From contig OW121744.1 of NCBI GenBank assembly GCA_933228675.1, forward strand, positions 116,521,600 through 116,585,599: 64,000 nucleotides of DNA, given 5' to 3'. The notes beneath the pieces were generated by a model. It was not told where the DNA came from and did no database searches. It worked only from the letters and a program-made list of their open reading frames with translations. Every line of letters begins with the position of its first letter. Within the stretch, counting starts at the first letter, position 1. Origin of the DNA: Stomorhina lunata (taxonomy: Eukaryota > Arthropoda > Insecta > Diptera > Rhiniidae). The translations under genes and the position numbers were made by a program. Shown here in pieces: positions 24,120 to 45,069 of this stretch.

Positions 24120-25385
24120 TATTTGATTTATTCTTTTGAAAAATTTTAATATTAAATTACTTCTATAAAAAATTTACGATATTAAATTTTTTCTTAAAAA
24201 AAATTTAAAATATATAATTTTACTATACAAAAATTTACGATATTAAAATTTTTCTTTAGAAAAATTTAAAATATTTAAATTTTACTAAACAAAAATTTAT
24301 GATATAAATTTTTTTTATAGGAAAAAATACGATATTAAAATATTTCTTTAAAAATATTTGCAATTTTAAAATTGTTCTATAGAAAAATTTCCGATATTAA
24401 ATTTTTTTTATGGAAAAATTTACGATATTAAAATTTTACTCTAAAAAAATTTGCAATATCAAAATTTTTCTATAGAAAAATTTACGATATTAAAATTTTT
24501 CTGTAGAAAAATTTTCGATATTAAATTCTTTCTATAGAAAAACTTTTTAAATATTAAATTTTTTCTATAGAAAAATTTTCGATATAAAATTTTTTCTATA
24601 GAAAAATTTTCAATATGAAATTTTTTCTATAGAAAAATTATGAATACAATTTTTCTCTAGAAAAATTTTCATTATGAAATTTTTCTATAGAAAAATTTTC
24701 ATTATGAAATTTTTCTATAGAAAAATTTTCATTATGAAATTTTTTCTATAGAAAAATTTTCATTATGAAATTTTTTCTATAGAAAAATTTTCATTGTGAA
24801 ATTTTTTCTATAGAAAAATTTTCATTGTGAAATTTTTTCTATAGAAAAATTTTCATTGTGAAATTTTTTCTATAAAAAATTTTCATTGTGAAATTTTTTC
24901 TATAGAAAAAATTTCATTATGAAATTTTTTGTATAGAAAAATTTTCATTATGATTTTTTTTGTATAGAAAAATTTTCATTATGAAATTTTTTCTACAGAA
25001 AAATTTTCATTATGAAATTTTTTTCTATAGAAAAATTTTCGTTATGATCTTTTTTCTATAGAAAAATTTTCATTGTGAAATTTTTTCTATAGAAAAATTT
25101 TCATTGTGAAATTTTTTCTATAGAAAAATTTTCATTGTGAAATTTTTTCTATAGAAAAATTTTCATTGTGAAATTTTTTCTATAGAAAAATTTTCATTGT
25201 GAAATTTTTTCTATAGAAAAATTTTCATTATGAAATTTTTTCTATAGAAAAATTTTCATTATGAAATTTTTTCTATAGAAAAATTTTCATAATGAAAATA
25301 TAAATAGAAAATAGAAAAATTTTCATTATGAATTTGTTTCTATAGAAAAATTTTCATTTTGAAATTTTTTCTATAGAATAATTTT
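24120..25385. repeat. 31-bp palindromic satellite, inverted relative to the 20.6-22.5 kb array
   Basis: About 40 units. From 24600 the period is 31 with TTTTCTATAGAAAA followed by TTTTCATTATGAAA. Its reverse complement equals the unit of the array at 20560-22530. A local variant block with CATTGTG replaces CATTATG at 24785-24900 and 25070-25205, showing local homogenisation. The start (24120-24550) is the same motif in diverged form with TACGATATTAAA linkers. Confidence 0.92.
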
Positions 25386-25389
25386 CTTA

Positions 25390-26620
25390 TTTAATCTTTC
25401 TTTCTTATTTAATATTATTTCCAATTTCTGTTTAGTTTTCAATTTGTTTTAATTTGTTTCTATTTCCTTTCCTTCTGACATTTGATGGATTGATGTCCTA
25501 CATAGAAATTATATAAATATTTACTTGTCCTTAAATAAATGTAACTTTGTTGGTATACTCTTATATATATTATAAAGTTTTTAACAAAAAGTCATGTAAG
25601 TATTAAAAATATTCTATATTAAAGTTATTACTTACATCAGCAGAAACTTGCATACAATCACAAAATTGATGCATGCAATTTTAGCAATGAAGGACAAAAT
25701 AAGGACATGCTAAAGATTAAAAATATAAAAATTCTTTTTTGATTTTTTGGAAGAACTTTAAACGAATTTTTAATTTAAGACTTTTGAACAAAAATAGAAG
25801 TTAGAAAATCTTATTCTTTTTTATTTTTTATCATCGTTTTTTTTTTAATTTTCTACCCCACTGTGCCCTTAAAACAGGGTTGGACACTGCATGATTGAAC
25901 TGTAAGCAGCAGAGAAAATTTAAGAAACGACGTTTTATGCTTTTTACTAATTTTTGTTTGTGGTGAAAATGTATCGCAAAATGTGTTTTTCTATAACGAG
26001 TGATACAAAAGGAATTGTTTGCCCATGACTGCTTTATGTAATAGAATCCTTGTGTGTGTCAATGTCTCTTACTTATTGGCATTGATACGGAAATTAACTG
26101 ACAATTTCTTAATAAATAATTTAGATTCTCAGCAATAGCAGTAGTACAATTCACAAGACTGTCTTAAGAGTTGTAAGTTACAACTTGACGTGTAAGTTAT
26201 TTAAATAGAGGCTTTTTGGTACATTAAAAAGTGTAAATATTATATAACATTTTTCAGTTTTTGTTGTATCTAACGCACACACTCTTACAACCACTTATGA
26301 ATTGAATAAATATATACTTTGATATAAGTTGAAGACATTAGTATAAGGAGTAAACATTTAACTTTGCAAATTTTCTACCATTTCTCCAGAACGTTTAGTA
26401 TAACTATAGCAAAACACTTTCAATGTCCTTCAAAGGAAATTGAAAGTAAAATTGCCAAGTCATGTGATCAAAAGGAATTTAATATTTTAAAAATACAAAC
26501 TAGAAGATTTCGTACCGCGTTGCTGGACCAAATTACAATTACCCAGTTTATGCTTTTGGTATATCTAAAAAGGGCGATTTTTGAAAAAAGTATCATCAAG
26601 TTTATAAAAATTACTAGACA
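25390..26620. other. intergenic AT-rich stretch
   Basis: No gene or shared repeat recognised. The 106-codon frame ending at 26684 runs into a MITE end and has no domain. Confidence 0.4.
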
Positions 26621-26624
26621 CGCG

Positions 26625-27449
26625 TTCCAAATCACCGCATTCGATATCGATCGAAATGTAAGATATTTCAGAAAAATTGTGTAGCATACTTTTAGGATAA
26701 TTTAAATAATATATAACATATAATGTTTACTAGATTGTGACTTATTTAACAAAAGATCCCTAATAGTAAAAGAATTTAATTTTAACTTAATGTTTTGACA
26801 AACAAACGGATATATTTACATATTAGATTTTATTAAACTTTACTCAAAATAAATTATTTTGAAAATCCCTAAGGTATGTTACATTACGACATCGATGGCA
26901 ACAAAGTCGCTAGACAAGACTCGAGCCAAGACTTGAATCAAAGAGTGATGGATATAGCTCCCCATATCTGCCATTTCTATATGGGTATCAAGTTTTAAAT
27001 CAGCCAGAAAATTACAGGGACATGGGAAAACATGGTTACCTGCAGAACATCTAGGGCTTTATGACCTAACCCGGACATAAGTGGAACCAAAACTCTATTG
27101 GGTCTGAATAGGCTAAGTTTAAGAAGATGTATAGCCACTTTGACGGGACACTGTGCCATAAATTCTAAGCTTAATAGGTGGGATTTTAGCATTACGGACT
27201 TCTGCAGAATATGTCTATATGAGAATTCGTCCAAATCGGTAGAACACATTCTCTGTCACTGTCCAATGCTCCAAAGTCAGAGGCTCAGACATCTAGGCAG
27301 TAGATTCCATGATGAACTTCAGGATCTGCAGCAGTGCAATCTGTACGATATTATAGGAATACTCTCGCTTTTCTTCTTCTGAAGGTGTCGTTTGTTACAC
27401 AATATCCGAGTTTTCGATCGATATCGAATACGGCGATTTGGCCCCTGTA
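26625..27449 (-). mobile_element. MITE family M1, copy split by a LINE fragment
   Basis: Left end CACCGCATTCGATATCGATC and right end CGATCGATATCGAATACGGC then GATTTGGCCCCTG. The internal sequence matches the copy at 32687-32960 in reverse orientation up to AAAATCCCTAAGGTATGTTA, where a LINE fragment begins. The short repeat TGTTACA on both sides of the fragment (about 26877 and 27400) fits a target duplication. Confidence 0.75.
26882..27404 (+). pseudogene. LINE fragment: RNase H end and C-terminal zinc-knuckle region
   Basis: The 5' part matches the ADEVARQDSSQDL segment of a LINE RNase H domain, also visible at 42.84 and 57.26 kb. The 3' part reads GLNRLSLRRCIATLTGHCAI, then CRICLYENSSKSVEHILCHC, the Cys/His cluster found at the end of many R1/Jockey-type ORF2 proteins. 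It is truncated at both ends. Confidence 0.75.
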
Positions 27450-27660
27450 TTTTTATAATGTGTATTGAATAAGTTTACTGACTCTGACAATGACTTGACT
27501 ATGACTTACACTTTGACAATGACTTTTTTTTATAAGTAACACTCAGACAAATACTGCCTATACAATTGTGTAAATATTGTATAAAAGAATTGGGGTACCT
27601 TCTTTGGAAAGGGAGTGAAAAATGTTAAAGAATAGAAATAAAGCTCTATATTATTCAACT

Positions 27661-27988
27661 CTGGGGCCGAATTACCGCATTCGATATCGATCGAAAACTC
27701 AGACTTTTAAGCAAATATTGTCAAGTATACTTTAGGGATGTTGAAAGTTACTTCGATGCAAAAAGTTTATTGAAATTTGGTATCCATTTTGATTCGTTTT
27801 TAAAAACATAAAGTTCAATTTAAAACACTTTTACTATTGTTCATCTTTTGGTAGATATCTTCAAAAAAATATAGTAAACTGTGCATCTTTTGAATTATTT
27901 TGATTATCCTTAAAGTATGCTATATAAATGTTTTGAAAATATCTAAGATTTCGATCGATATCGAAAGCCGTAATTTGGCCTCTGGGTA
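27661..27988 (+). mobile_element. MITE family M1, complete copy
   Basis: About 328 bp, CTGGGGCCGAATTACCGCAT to the inverted end GGCCTCTGGG. Very similar to 17499-17822, including ACTTCGATGCAAAAAGTTTA and the central poly-A region. Confidence 0.85.
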
Positions 27989-27989
27989 A

Positions 27990-28400
27990 TGTAGGGGATG
28001 TTGGATACCAAGCAACGGTTTAATCGGTCTTAATTTGGTAAGCCCAGACTTATCTTAGTCTAACCCTCATCTCAACTGTGGACACTGACCTCCTCGTGGT
28101 ATCACCTGGTAAGCTAACTTAACACCCGTTAAAGTACATAGTGAGCTAACAAGTGCCGCGAGTTCTCCTATGAAAACTATAAAAATATGGGTTAGGACGT
28201 CGGGCTATTAACCCACTCCTCAAAAAACATTTATTATGAAAAAACTAAGATTAGAATAAAAACGGACACCTTAATGTCAGAAAACGACGTCCGAAACTTC
28301 GATGGAAAGACCAAGTAGAAGAAAATCTTTCAAAGAATGGCCTACGAAATTGGAGAATAGCGCAGAAGATCGAAGAGCCATTTTAGTAAGTAAGTATTAT
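27990..28400 (+). pseudogene. LINE 3' terminus (non-LTR retrotransposon tail)
   Basis: The last coding residues can be read as RPKLRWKDQVEENLSK and NGLRNWRIAQKIEEPF followed by a stop, the standard C-terminus of RTE-like insect LINEs, and the segment ends with a short TAAGTAAGTA tail. It is directly adjacent to the MITE at 27661-27988. The 5' part is truncated. Confidence 0.75.
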
Positions 28401-28511
28401 TCAACTCTGTAATTGCAAGCCATGTCTATTTTTTGAGAACACTGACGTTGCGCCACCTGCTGTTAGGTAGACTCATTATGTAAGCTTTTTGCTTTACAGT
28501 CAATTGTTTTC

Positions 28512-28690
28512 TTTTAGATTGTCGGCGTGTTAATGCTGCAGGTCTTACCGCCGTTGGATGATGCTATGGAATTTATACTTAAAAAAATTGGTATTTGCCG
28601 AAACCGGGGCTCGACTTAAGCCTCAATATGATATGTTATGCTTACTAGTCAAAGTGATAACCAACTAAGCCATAGCAACCTCAGTTTGAA
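28512..28690 (-). mobile_element. tRNA-derived SINE (family S2), best-preserved copy
   Basis: On the minus strand TGGCTTAGTTGG is an exact match to the tRNA box A consensus and AAGTCGAGCCCCGG lies at the box B position. The body continues to TTTATACTT... and a GGCGTGTTAATGCTG-type block. Two more copies lie in the window (13058, 16200). Confidence 0.7.
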
Positions 28691-28699
28691 ATGCAATGA

Positions 28700-29975
28700 A
28701 ACAATTTTCTTGACTTCACAACATTTTTTTTTTTTTAAGTCATTTAATGTCTCAAGTTGTCTAAAAATTCTATATAAAACTAGACATTGCAAAAACGTAT
28801 AAGTACACATAAGTGTTTGTCTTCAGCCACTTTTATACGTCTGTGTCCATGATATCTTTTTCAAAGTATGTATCTGCATCTCTTTCTTTATTAAAGCAAC
28901 AACATTTTATGGATTTTGTGTCCTCAAACTATCGCCTAGATTTGAGCTAACAAATACACACAAACATCAATTGATCAATATTGACATTAACAGAACAGAA
29001 CAAACAATTTTATGGTTTATTAACAAAGTTACAGCAACGTTACAACCAGCATTATGACCAGATTTATTGACCAGAAAACACTCACAACAAACACACGCAA
29101 ATTAATATGTGATTCTTTTATTGATACGAGGATTTAAAGCATACTTTGAGGCTGACCAATAATAAAGTGAAATTAAGACTAAAAAGAGATTATTAAAGTA
29201 ACATATGAAATTTGTGGAAGAAAATACAAACAAAATTGAATTGAAGTAAATAATAAAATTTCTATAATAAATTATTTTTTCTCAAATTAGTTTAATAATA
29301 TGTTTGTTCCCGTACTCTAAAGAAACTACCTAAAACAGACCGAAGTTGTCAGAAATTACTCAAAAAAACAACAATAATATGTCTCCTAATATTTTTAAAT
29401 TTTTAAAAGTTTTCCTTTTTTGCTTAGCCTATATTTAAGGCTATAATTAGTTTACTTTAAAAGTGTTGCCTGCTTTTAGGCGAACCTTTAATATTTCTTA
29501 CATCTATTATATTATTTATATGCTTTTAAATCTTACGTTATTTTCCACATTATTTACACTTCATATAAGATTTTCATTCCATTAAATATTTATAATTTTA
29601 AAATTTTCTAACTAAACTCATCATTTACTTTTGTTTTTATTGGATGTTAAAGTATCTGTAGTAAAGTAAATAATCAACTTGTTCTTTTATCGTTCCAATA
29701 ACAAATCAAAACTATTTCTTTTATTGGTTACCAGCTTTTTTACATCGAATACCAGGAATACGAGAATTCTATGTTATAATAAAACTAATAGACTGTGACA
29801 GACTGATATACAGCGATAATAAATAAGTACAAGTTGTTTTATAAAATAAAATAAATCTCTCAAGTAGCAATAAAGTCACAGACTAGGGAATGAACAGTGG
29901 GGTAGGATGGTGGAAAATCAAAGCAAATATCGAGTTTTCGTAAAACTGAATCTCTCAACGATAATAGACAAAATG
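28700..29975. other. intergenic AT-rich stretch
   Basis: No gene or shared repeat recognised. Confidence 0.4.
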
Positions 29976-29978
29976 AAC

Positions 29979-30301
29979 TGGGGCCAAATTACGGCATTCG
30001 ATATCGATCGAAATCTTAGATATTTTCAAAACATTTGTAAAGCATACTTTAAGGATAATCAAAAATATTTAAAAGAAGCACAGTCTACTATATTTTTTTT
30101 AAGTTATTTGCCAAAAGATGAACAATAGTAAAAGAGTTTTAATTGAACTATATGTTTTTAAAAACGAATTAAAATGGATACCAAATTTCAATAAACTTTT
30201 TGCATCGAAGTAACTTTGAACATCCCTAAAGTATACTTTACAATATTAGCTTAGAACTCTGGGTTTTCGATCGATATTGAATGCGGTAATTTGGCCCCTG
30301 G
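29979..30301 (-). mobile_element. MITE family M1, complete copy
   Basis: About 323 bp from GGGGCCAAATTACGGCATTC to the inverted GCGGTAATTTGGCCCC. The internal part is the reverse complement of 17499-17822 (AATGGATACCAAATTTCAAT). Confidence 0.85.
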
Positions 30302-30478
30302 TCTATAAGTTATATAGGTTAGATTTGTGTTTTTAAAAGATTCACTTAGACTATACCTAAAGTCTGTTGTTTTACTAAGGAAGCCATCTAAGGAAGCTAA
30401 CTTCCCCAATTACACCATTCGCTTTAATCGCGAATCGCTTTAAAAAGCCTTTAAGTTAAACAATATTTACGTCAGCCA

Positions 30479-30720
30479 CGGGCCAAATCTCCGCATTGGA
30501 TATCGATCGAAATGTAAAATTTTACAGAAACATTTGTGTAGCATACTTTTAGGATAATCTAAATAATATAAACATAATATATATTATATAATATATACTA
30601 TATCCCTGACTTCCCCAATTAAACCATCCAGATTGCTTTAAAAAGCTCTTGAGTCATCCATTCGATATTGAGTGAAACGTAAGATATTACAGAAACATTT
30701 GTGTAGCATGTAGCATATGC
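30479..30720 (+). mobile_element. MITE family M1, two terminal fragments
   Basis: GGGCCAAATCTCCGCATTGG with GATATCGATCGAAATGTAAA at 30479, and a second decayed end (CATTCGATATTGAGTGAAAC) at about 30658. Neither has its opposite terminus nearby. Confidence 0.6.
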
Positions 30721-30944
30721 CTAACTTACCAGGCATTCATTAAAATCTGGACTAAACTCTGGAAGTACGATTGTTTGGCTACTCGTAACTCCTGGTAAAC
30801 TCTCTCTACATTGAAGTCTCTCAATAATTGTATGGAGGCTAATGGATTACGAAGTGCTTTTCAGACCGAAATTCTGCACATTAAGAAATAGACATATATA
30901 CAAGTTGAGATGAAAAGTTCTCGTAACAGTTGGAAGAATCGGGA

Positions 30945-31640
30945 TTCTATCTCAGCAATTCGAAGCCACTCAGCAGTTCAAGATGACTCAGCAGTTTAAG
31001 ATGACTCAGCAGTTCAAGATGACTCAGCACTTCAAGATAACTCAGCAGCTCAAGATGACTCAGCAGCTCAAGATGACTTAGCAGTTCAAGATGACTAGGC
31101 AGTTTGAGATGACACAGCAGTACGAGATGACTCAGCAGTTCAAGATAACTCAGCAGTTCAAGATGACTCAGCAGTTCAAGATGACTTAGCAGTTCAAGAT
31201 GACTCAGCAGTTTGAGATAACACAGCAGTACGAGATGACTCAGTAGTTCAAGATGACTCAGCAATTTGAGATGACTCAGCAGTTCAAGATGACTCAGCAA
31301 TTCAACATGACTTATCAGTTTAAGATGACTCTGCAGTTTGAGATGACTTAGTAGTTCAAGATGACTCAGCAGTTCAAGATGACTCAGCAGTTCAAGATGA
31401 CTCAGCAGTTCAAGATGACTCAGCAGTTCAAGATGACTCAGCAGTTCAAGATGACTCAGCAGTTCAAGATGACTCAGCAGTTAGAGATGACTCAGAAATG
31501 GGGCACAGAAGTGAGGCCCTATGCTCCACTGGGAGTCAAGGATAACAGAAGAAGCAGTTCAAGATAACTCAGTAGTTCAAGATGACTCAGCAGTTCAAGA
31601 TGACTCAGCAGCTCGAGATTACTCAGTAACTGGGCGACAT
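30945..31640. repeat. 18-bp satellite with CncC-Maf/NF-E2-type site in each unit
   Basis: About 35 units of CAGTTCAAGATGACTCAG. Most contain ATGACTCAGCA, an exact match to the NF-E2/antioxidant-response consensus (reverse complement TGCTGAGTCAT), and all of these contain the AP-1 core TGACTCA. Variant units (GTTTGAGATGAC, GTACGAGATGAC) alternate at 31085-31270. About 80 bp at 31495-31560 is a foreign LINE-derived piece. The 18-bp unit makes long open frames on both strands (LSHLEL and MTQQFK repeats) that are not genes. Confidence 0.92.
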
Positions 31641-32685
31641 CATTCTGCAATAAATAGATCCACATACAGACGGAAGGCGTCTGTCATTTTCTGAATTCCA
31701 TGCACTTTCCCATAGTAGGAGATTTGGATTAGCTCTAGCACTTTTTGGGCGACCCTGTCCTGTAAGATAATAGTGTTACCAAAATACTAATGGCCCATGG
31801 TTTGCCTGGTCATGTTCTTTATTCTATATTTTTATGACTTACGATAACTTTTTCAAATATACTTTAGAATAATTCATATTTAATCCTCTTTGTCAATGGT
31901 CTAAGTATGAAATTTTATTGGCAAATAAAAACCAATTGCAAGAGTTAAAAAACACATTTTTCAATATTAAATTTAGAGTTATTGGAAAAAGCAAAAAAAC
32001 TAATAAAAGTAATGATAAAAAGCATCGTTATGACAAAATATGTTGTAACAAATTAAATTTCCTCTAGAAATATTTTTAAACAAAAATTTTTTAAACTAGA
32101 TTTTTTTAACAAGGCCCCTTGAAGTATGCAAATATTTCTTGGGCAAATTAAAAATTAATATATCATTTCCTATTGTAAAATATCTTGATATTGAAAGAAA
32201 TGTAAAGCCTACTTTTACATGTTCATTTGGTAATAAAAAACATTGCCTATTTTAAGGCTTATAAATAAAAATTGTAAATCTCAAATAAATGATATTCAAA
32301 CAAAAGAAAAACATTTAATAAACGATTTATTCAGTTTTTCGAAGGAATTTATTTTATAACCTTTTTTACAATAATTTTGAAACAAAGACACCAAAAAAAA
32401 TTGTTTTTAAATATGAAAAATATGTCATAAAAATACCTTTTGAATAAGGCAGAGTCACACGCTTACACATGGAGGAATATGTAAATATATTTTATATTAC
32501 CAAAAAAAAAAGAACTGGTTCATAAAACATAAATTATAAACTTCATAAAAATGTGTGTCCTTGTTAGCAACCTCGCTGTCATTGTATTAAAGTAAAAATG
32601 GTAAAGTCAGGAAGTACACTGAAAGAATTTAAGATATAATTTATAATATTAAAGAAAACATACTTTATAACTACATATAAAACAG
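31641..32685. other. intergenic AT-rich stretch
   Basis: No gene or shared repeat recognised. Confidence 0.4.
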
Positions 32686-32686
32686 G

Positions 32687-32960
32687 GGCTAAGTCGCCGT
32701 ATTCGATATCGATCGAAAGCTCAGCTTAGGGATTTTCAAAATACTTTGTTTTACAAAAAGTTTAATAAAATTTAAACATATCCGTTTGTTTGTCAAAACA
32801 TTTAGTTTAAATGAAATTATTTTACTATTAGGGAACTTTTGACAAATAAGTTATAATGTAGTAAAACTTTAATGTTATATATAATATTTAGATTGTCCTA
32901 AAAGTATGCAACACAATTTCTGAAATATCTTACATTTCGATCGATATCGAATGCGGGGAT
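32687..32960 (+). mobile_element. MITE family M1, diverged subfamily, uninterrupted
   Basis: ACAGGGGCTAAGTCGCCGTA at the left; TTTCGATCGATATCGAATGC at the right. Its interior (CCGTTTGTTTGTCAAAACAT, ACTATTAGGGAACTTTTGAC) gives the empty-site sequence for the LINE-bearing copies at 26625 and 42482. Confidence 0.8.
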
Positions 32961-33429
32961 TTTTTTTTAGTCATTAAGAATGTCAAAGAATCTTCTAATC
33001 TGATGCAAAATCGTCGAAAATTATGTTTATTTCAAAACATTTCGCTCAGTGTTTCTTCTTGTTCACATTAAAGAGTCCTTTCTACTGCATTGGACAGTTC
33101 TAGAATTTGAAGTGTGTCCTAAAAAAAAAACAAATAACATACAAACTCATCCTTTAGCTGCTCCATATTGTGTTACCATAAAAATGACGCTATAACAGCA
33201 AATATACAACAATTTACGGTAAAAAAGTATAATTCATATAATACTTACACATGCTGGCGATGTAGTCTCTGTGAATTTCCGCGTAAAACTTATTTTGTTT
33301 GCTCTTAACAAAAAAAATGCAGGGATCTGCAGCAAATGAATTGGTTATTGAGTAGCTTGTAAAATTTTTAGGGAACTGATACCCAATATTACTCGGAAGT
33401 ATTTCCGAATCTGTGAAGTCGATAAGTGA

Positions 33430-33720
33430 ATTTTTCTATACAAAACTAGGACTGCAATACCTCCGGCGAAATGACCAGACGACACTCAACTTTTCTATAG
33501 ACAACTAAGGCGATCGCCAACTTTTCTATAGAAAACTAAGGCGATCGCCAACTTTTCTATAGAAAACTAAGGCGATCGCCAACTTTTCTATAGAAAACTA
33601 AGGCGATCGCCAACTTTTCTAAAGAAAACTAAGGCGATCGCCAACTTTTCTATAGAAAACTAAGGCGATCGTCAACTTTTCTTTAGAAAACCAAGGCGAT
33701 CGTCAACTTTTCTAAAAAAA
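33430..33720. repeat. 31-bp palindromic satellite: CTATAG plus GGCGATCGCC
   Basis: About 8 units of 31 bp: GGCGATCGCC, AAC, TTTTCTATAGAAAA, CTAA. Both 10- and 14-bp parts are perfect palindromes. The linkers show it is inverted relative to the large array in the Acsl intron (35885-36955). It lies about 1.4 kb beyond the Acsl stop codon. Confidence 0.92.
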
Positions 33721-35145
33721 AAAAAAAAACTGAAAAATAAATTGAAAGTTGAAACAAAGTAAAAGCCTTATAAAGAAATTTTCAAACATTTATAAAGGAG
33801 ATTTCAGAACTACGAATCTTCTTAAATAAAAACATTGCATTTTTTTAAATATTTTTTTATAATTTATTCATTTATTTTTTTGTTTTTCTTGGTTTTTATT
33901 AAAAATTACTGGCTTTTTCTTAAGTCTTCGCTAAACAGAAAAAATAATAATCTTTAAACACTTCAAAATGTTCAAAACATTTTCGTTTATGTTTAAAATT
34001 AAATCTTAAATTTAGCTTTTTTTACTATTTAAAAAAAATCAAAAATAAAGGACTTAATACACTCTTAAATCAATAACAATTTGCAATTAGTACTAAAAGC
34101 TAATTTCAAATAAAATAATTAATTATTATAATAGTTTTAATGTAGTTATATAAAATTTGTAATAATTCTTGAACAAAAAAAAATTTACAATAATATTCTT
34201 AAAAAAAAAAAACATAATCAAAAGGTTTTAGAAAATTAAAAATTGCATTTCAAAAAGTACCTTTTTAAATAAAGTACTTTTTTAGTTTTTTACAAAAAAT
34301 AAAGAAAAAAATCAAAATAATTCATTTAACAACAAATAAGAATTCAATTTCAAAATTTAAACAAAAAATCGTTTCAGAACTTTTATTTTTTTTTATTTAA
34401 TTATAATTAATAATAAATGTTTTTTGTTAAAGATCAATATTTTACAAAGTTAATTTTTTTTGTTTTGTTTGTGTTTTTTATTCTAATCAAACATAATTTA
34501 ATTATTTTATAATTTCTATTTAAATTTAAAGTTTTATATACTTTTTAGTTTTTTTGTTTTGTTTGTAATTTTTTTTTATTTTATTATAATCTAAACTTAT
34601 CTGGGGTTTCTTTTTCATCATTTCATTTAATTGTTTATTCAATTAAATTTAAATATTTTTTGTGTTTTTTTTTTTAGTTTCATTTTTCTTTAATTTAATT
34701 TTATTTTATTTAATTTTAAATAAATAAGTTATTTACTTTGTTTTTGTATTAAGGATGCATTTCTTTTTAAGATTAAAAATATTGCTGGGTTGTTTTTTTG
34801 TTTTAGTTAAGAAAAATTAAATTTAAATAAAGAAAAGGTCAAGGGTCAAGGATTTAGGTTTTGGTTTAGGGCTAGGGACTTGTTTTGTGGTGTTTGGTTA
34901 TTCATGAGAGAGAGTGTAAGGATGTGCTAAAGTTTTGGTTTAATTCTTATTTTAAAAATTAAAATGAAAATGTTTGTTATCCCTAAGGATCAAAATGTAT
35001 GTTCTTCCATTCCATTCTTTCCTTTTTAGTTATTAATCCATTCTAATCTGTCCGATTCTGTTTTATGTTTTGTGGTGAGTGTTTTGGGGTGATAGATGTA
35101 CTTTTCTTGTGTTTAGTAAAACTAAAACTAATGATTTAGTCACTT
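33721..35145 (-). other. Acsl 3' flank / probable 3' UTR, very AT-rich
   Basis: Downstream of the Acsl stop at 35146 on the minus strand. The first few hundred bases are moderately complex, and the rest is nearly pure A/T with many possible AATAAA hexamers on the minus strand, so the transcript end cannot be fixed. Confidence 0.45.
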
Positions 35146-43865
<8,720 letters not shown>

Positions 43866-43866
43866 T

Positions 43867-44955
43867 CTAAAAGAGAAAAATCAAAAAATTAATATTAAAA
43901 AATTTTAAATTTATTTGGTTTATTTAAAAAATTAGAATAAATAAAAAATTCTCAAATAAATAAAATAAATTTACTTTGAATAATAAAAAAAAATAGTTAA
44001 AAGACCTTGACTAAAATAAGTAAAACCAGTTATAAATTAAACCCTTTTCAACTTTTAGTTAAACATTAAACATTAAAATTTCTATATACTTGCACATTAA
44101 AATTAATTAGAAAAGCTATAAAAATTTAGGAATTTCCCCCTTAGGAAGTCGTTTGGTCACCTGTTTCTTAAACCCTTAACAAAACACAACTAAAATAATA
44201 ACTGTTTTAAATTTATAGAATTTGTTAATTTTTCTTTTTTTTTTATTAAAATAAAAAATAATCTAAATTACTCATAATTTAAAAAATGAGAGCAAAGAAA
44301 AAACGCAACACTTTTAAAGATAGTGTGAAGTTACGAGACGAGTAGAGCAGTCATAAGTATTAGAGAGCCAAGATAAGATTTGAAAAATCGTCGTCGGTAA
44401 GGCCTGAAATATTCTTATCAGTCTTATCAAAATTGTGAAAAATGAGGTGAAAATTTTTGATTATCAATCAAAAATTTTTTATAATTTAGCTAGAAAAATT
44501 TTAAAACTGATAAATTTTTGTTTAGAGGTTTTTTAACAACCTTTTCGTGATTTTAAATATTTTATTTTTTAATTTAGTTTCAGTTCAAAAGCTGACATTT
44601 AATTTAAATTATTGTGTTATTACAAAACTATCTATTGATAAAGGGCTTTTATTTAAGCACGATCTTAAATATCTGAACTTTGCACACAAATGAGATGTTT
44701 CTGAACATGTGTTTAATTTAATGAACTTTAGAACTATAGAACTATTTATATAAACTATTTCTATAAAATAGAAATTAACAGATTGATTGTTTTTTTTATT
44801 ATTAACAAACTTTGAAAATTAGGAAATTCCCTTTTACATAAAACTTTTCTTCCGTTTGTGGAAAAAAAGATCACAGGAAATTGAACTCACCGGGAATGTT
44901 TACAATTGGGCTGAATATTTTCTAAAATCTGGAATATATGGCGATTCATATATTG
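43867..44955 (-). other. Acsl upstream intron / 5' region
   Basis: AT-rich. A good minus-strand donor CCCG|GTGAGT at 44891-44890 could end a 5' non-coding exon lying at 44891-44957; the exon start is not visible and the mariner insertion begins just beyond it. Confidence 0.3.
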
Positions 44956-45069
44956 TATCGGGTGTTTTTTATTGAGGTATAGAACTTTAAGTTGGCATCA
45001 CTTTTTTAACTGGCAGCCATTTTGTCAGCTGTCAAGTGATTAATATTTAGTTTGATTTGCCATTTCATC

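Noticed and set aside
30947..31567. Long open frames with LSHLEL and MTQQFK repeats, looking like a repetitive leucine-rich or glutamine-rich protein
   Set aside because: They come from the 18-bp satellite, whose period is a multiple of three and whose unit lacks stops in several frames on both strands. There is no start context, splice signal or non-repeat sequence around them.
44281..44400. Plus-strand exon ending at a GTCG|GTAAGG donor near 44397
   Set aside because: The preceding sequence has no usable coding frame and no partner acceptor with coding sequence was found; probably chance.
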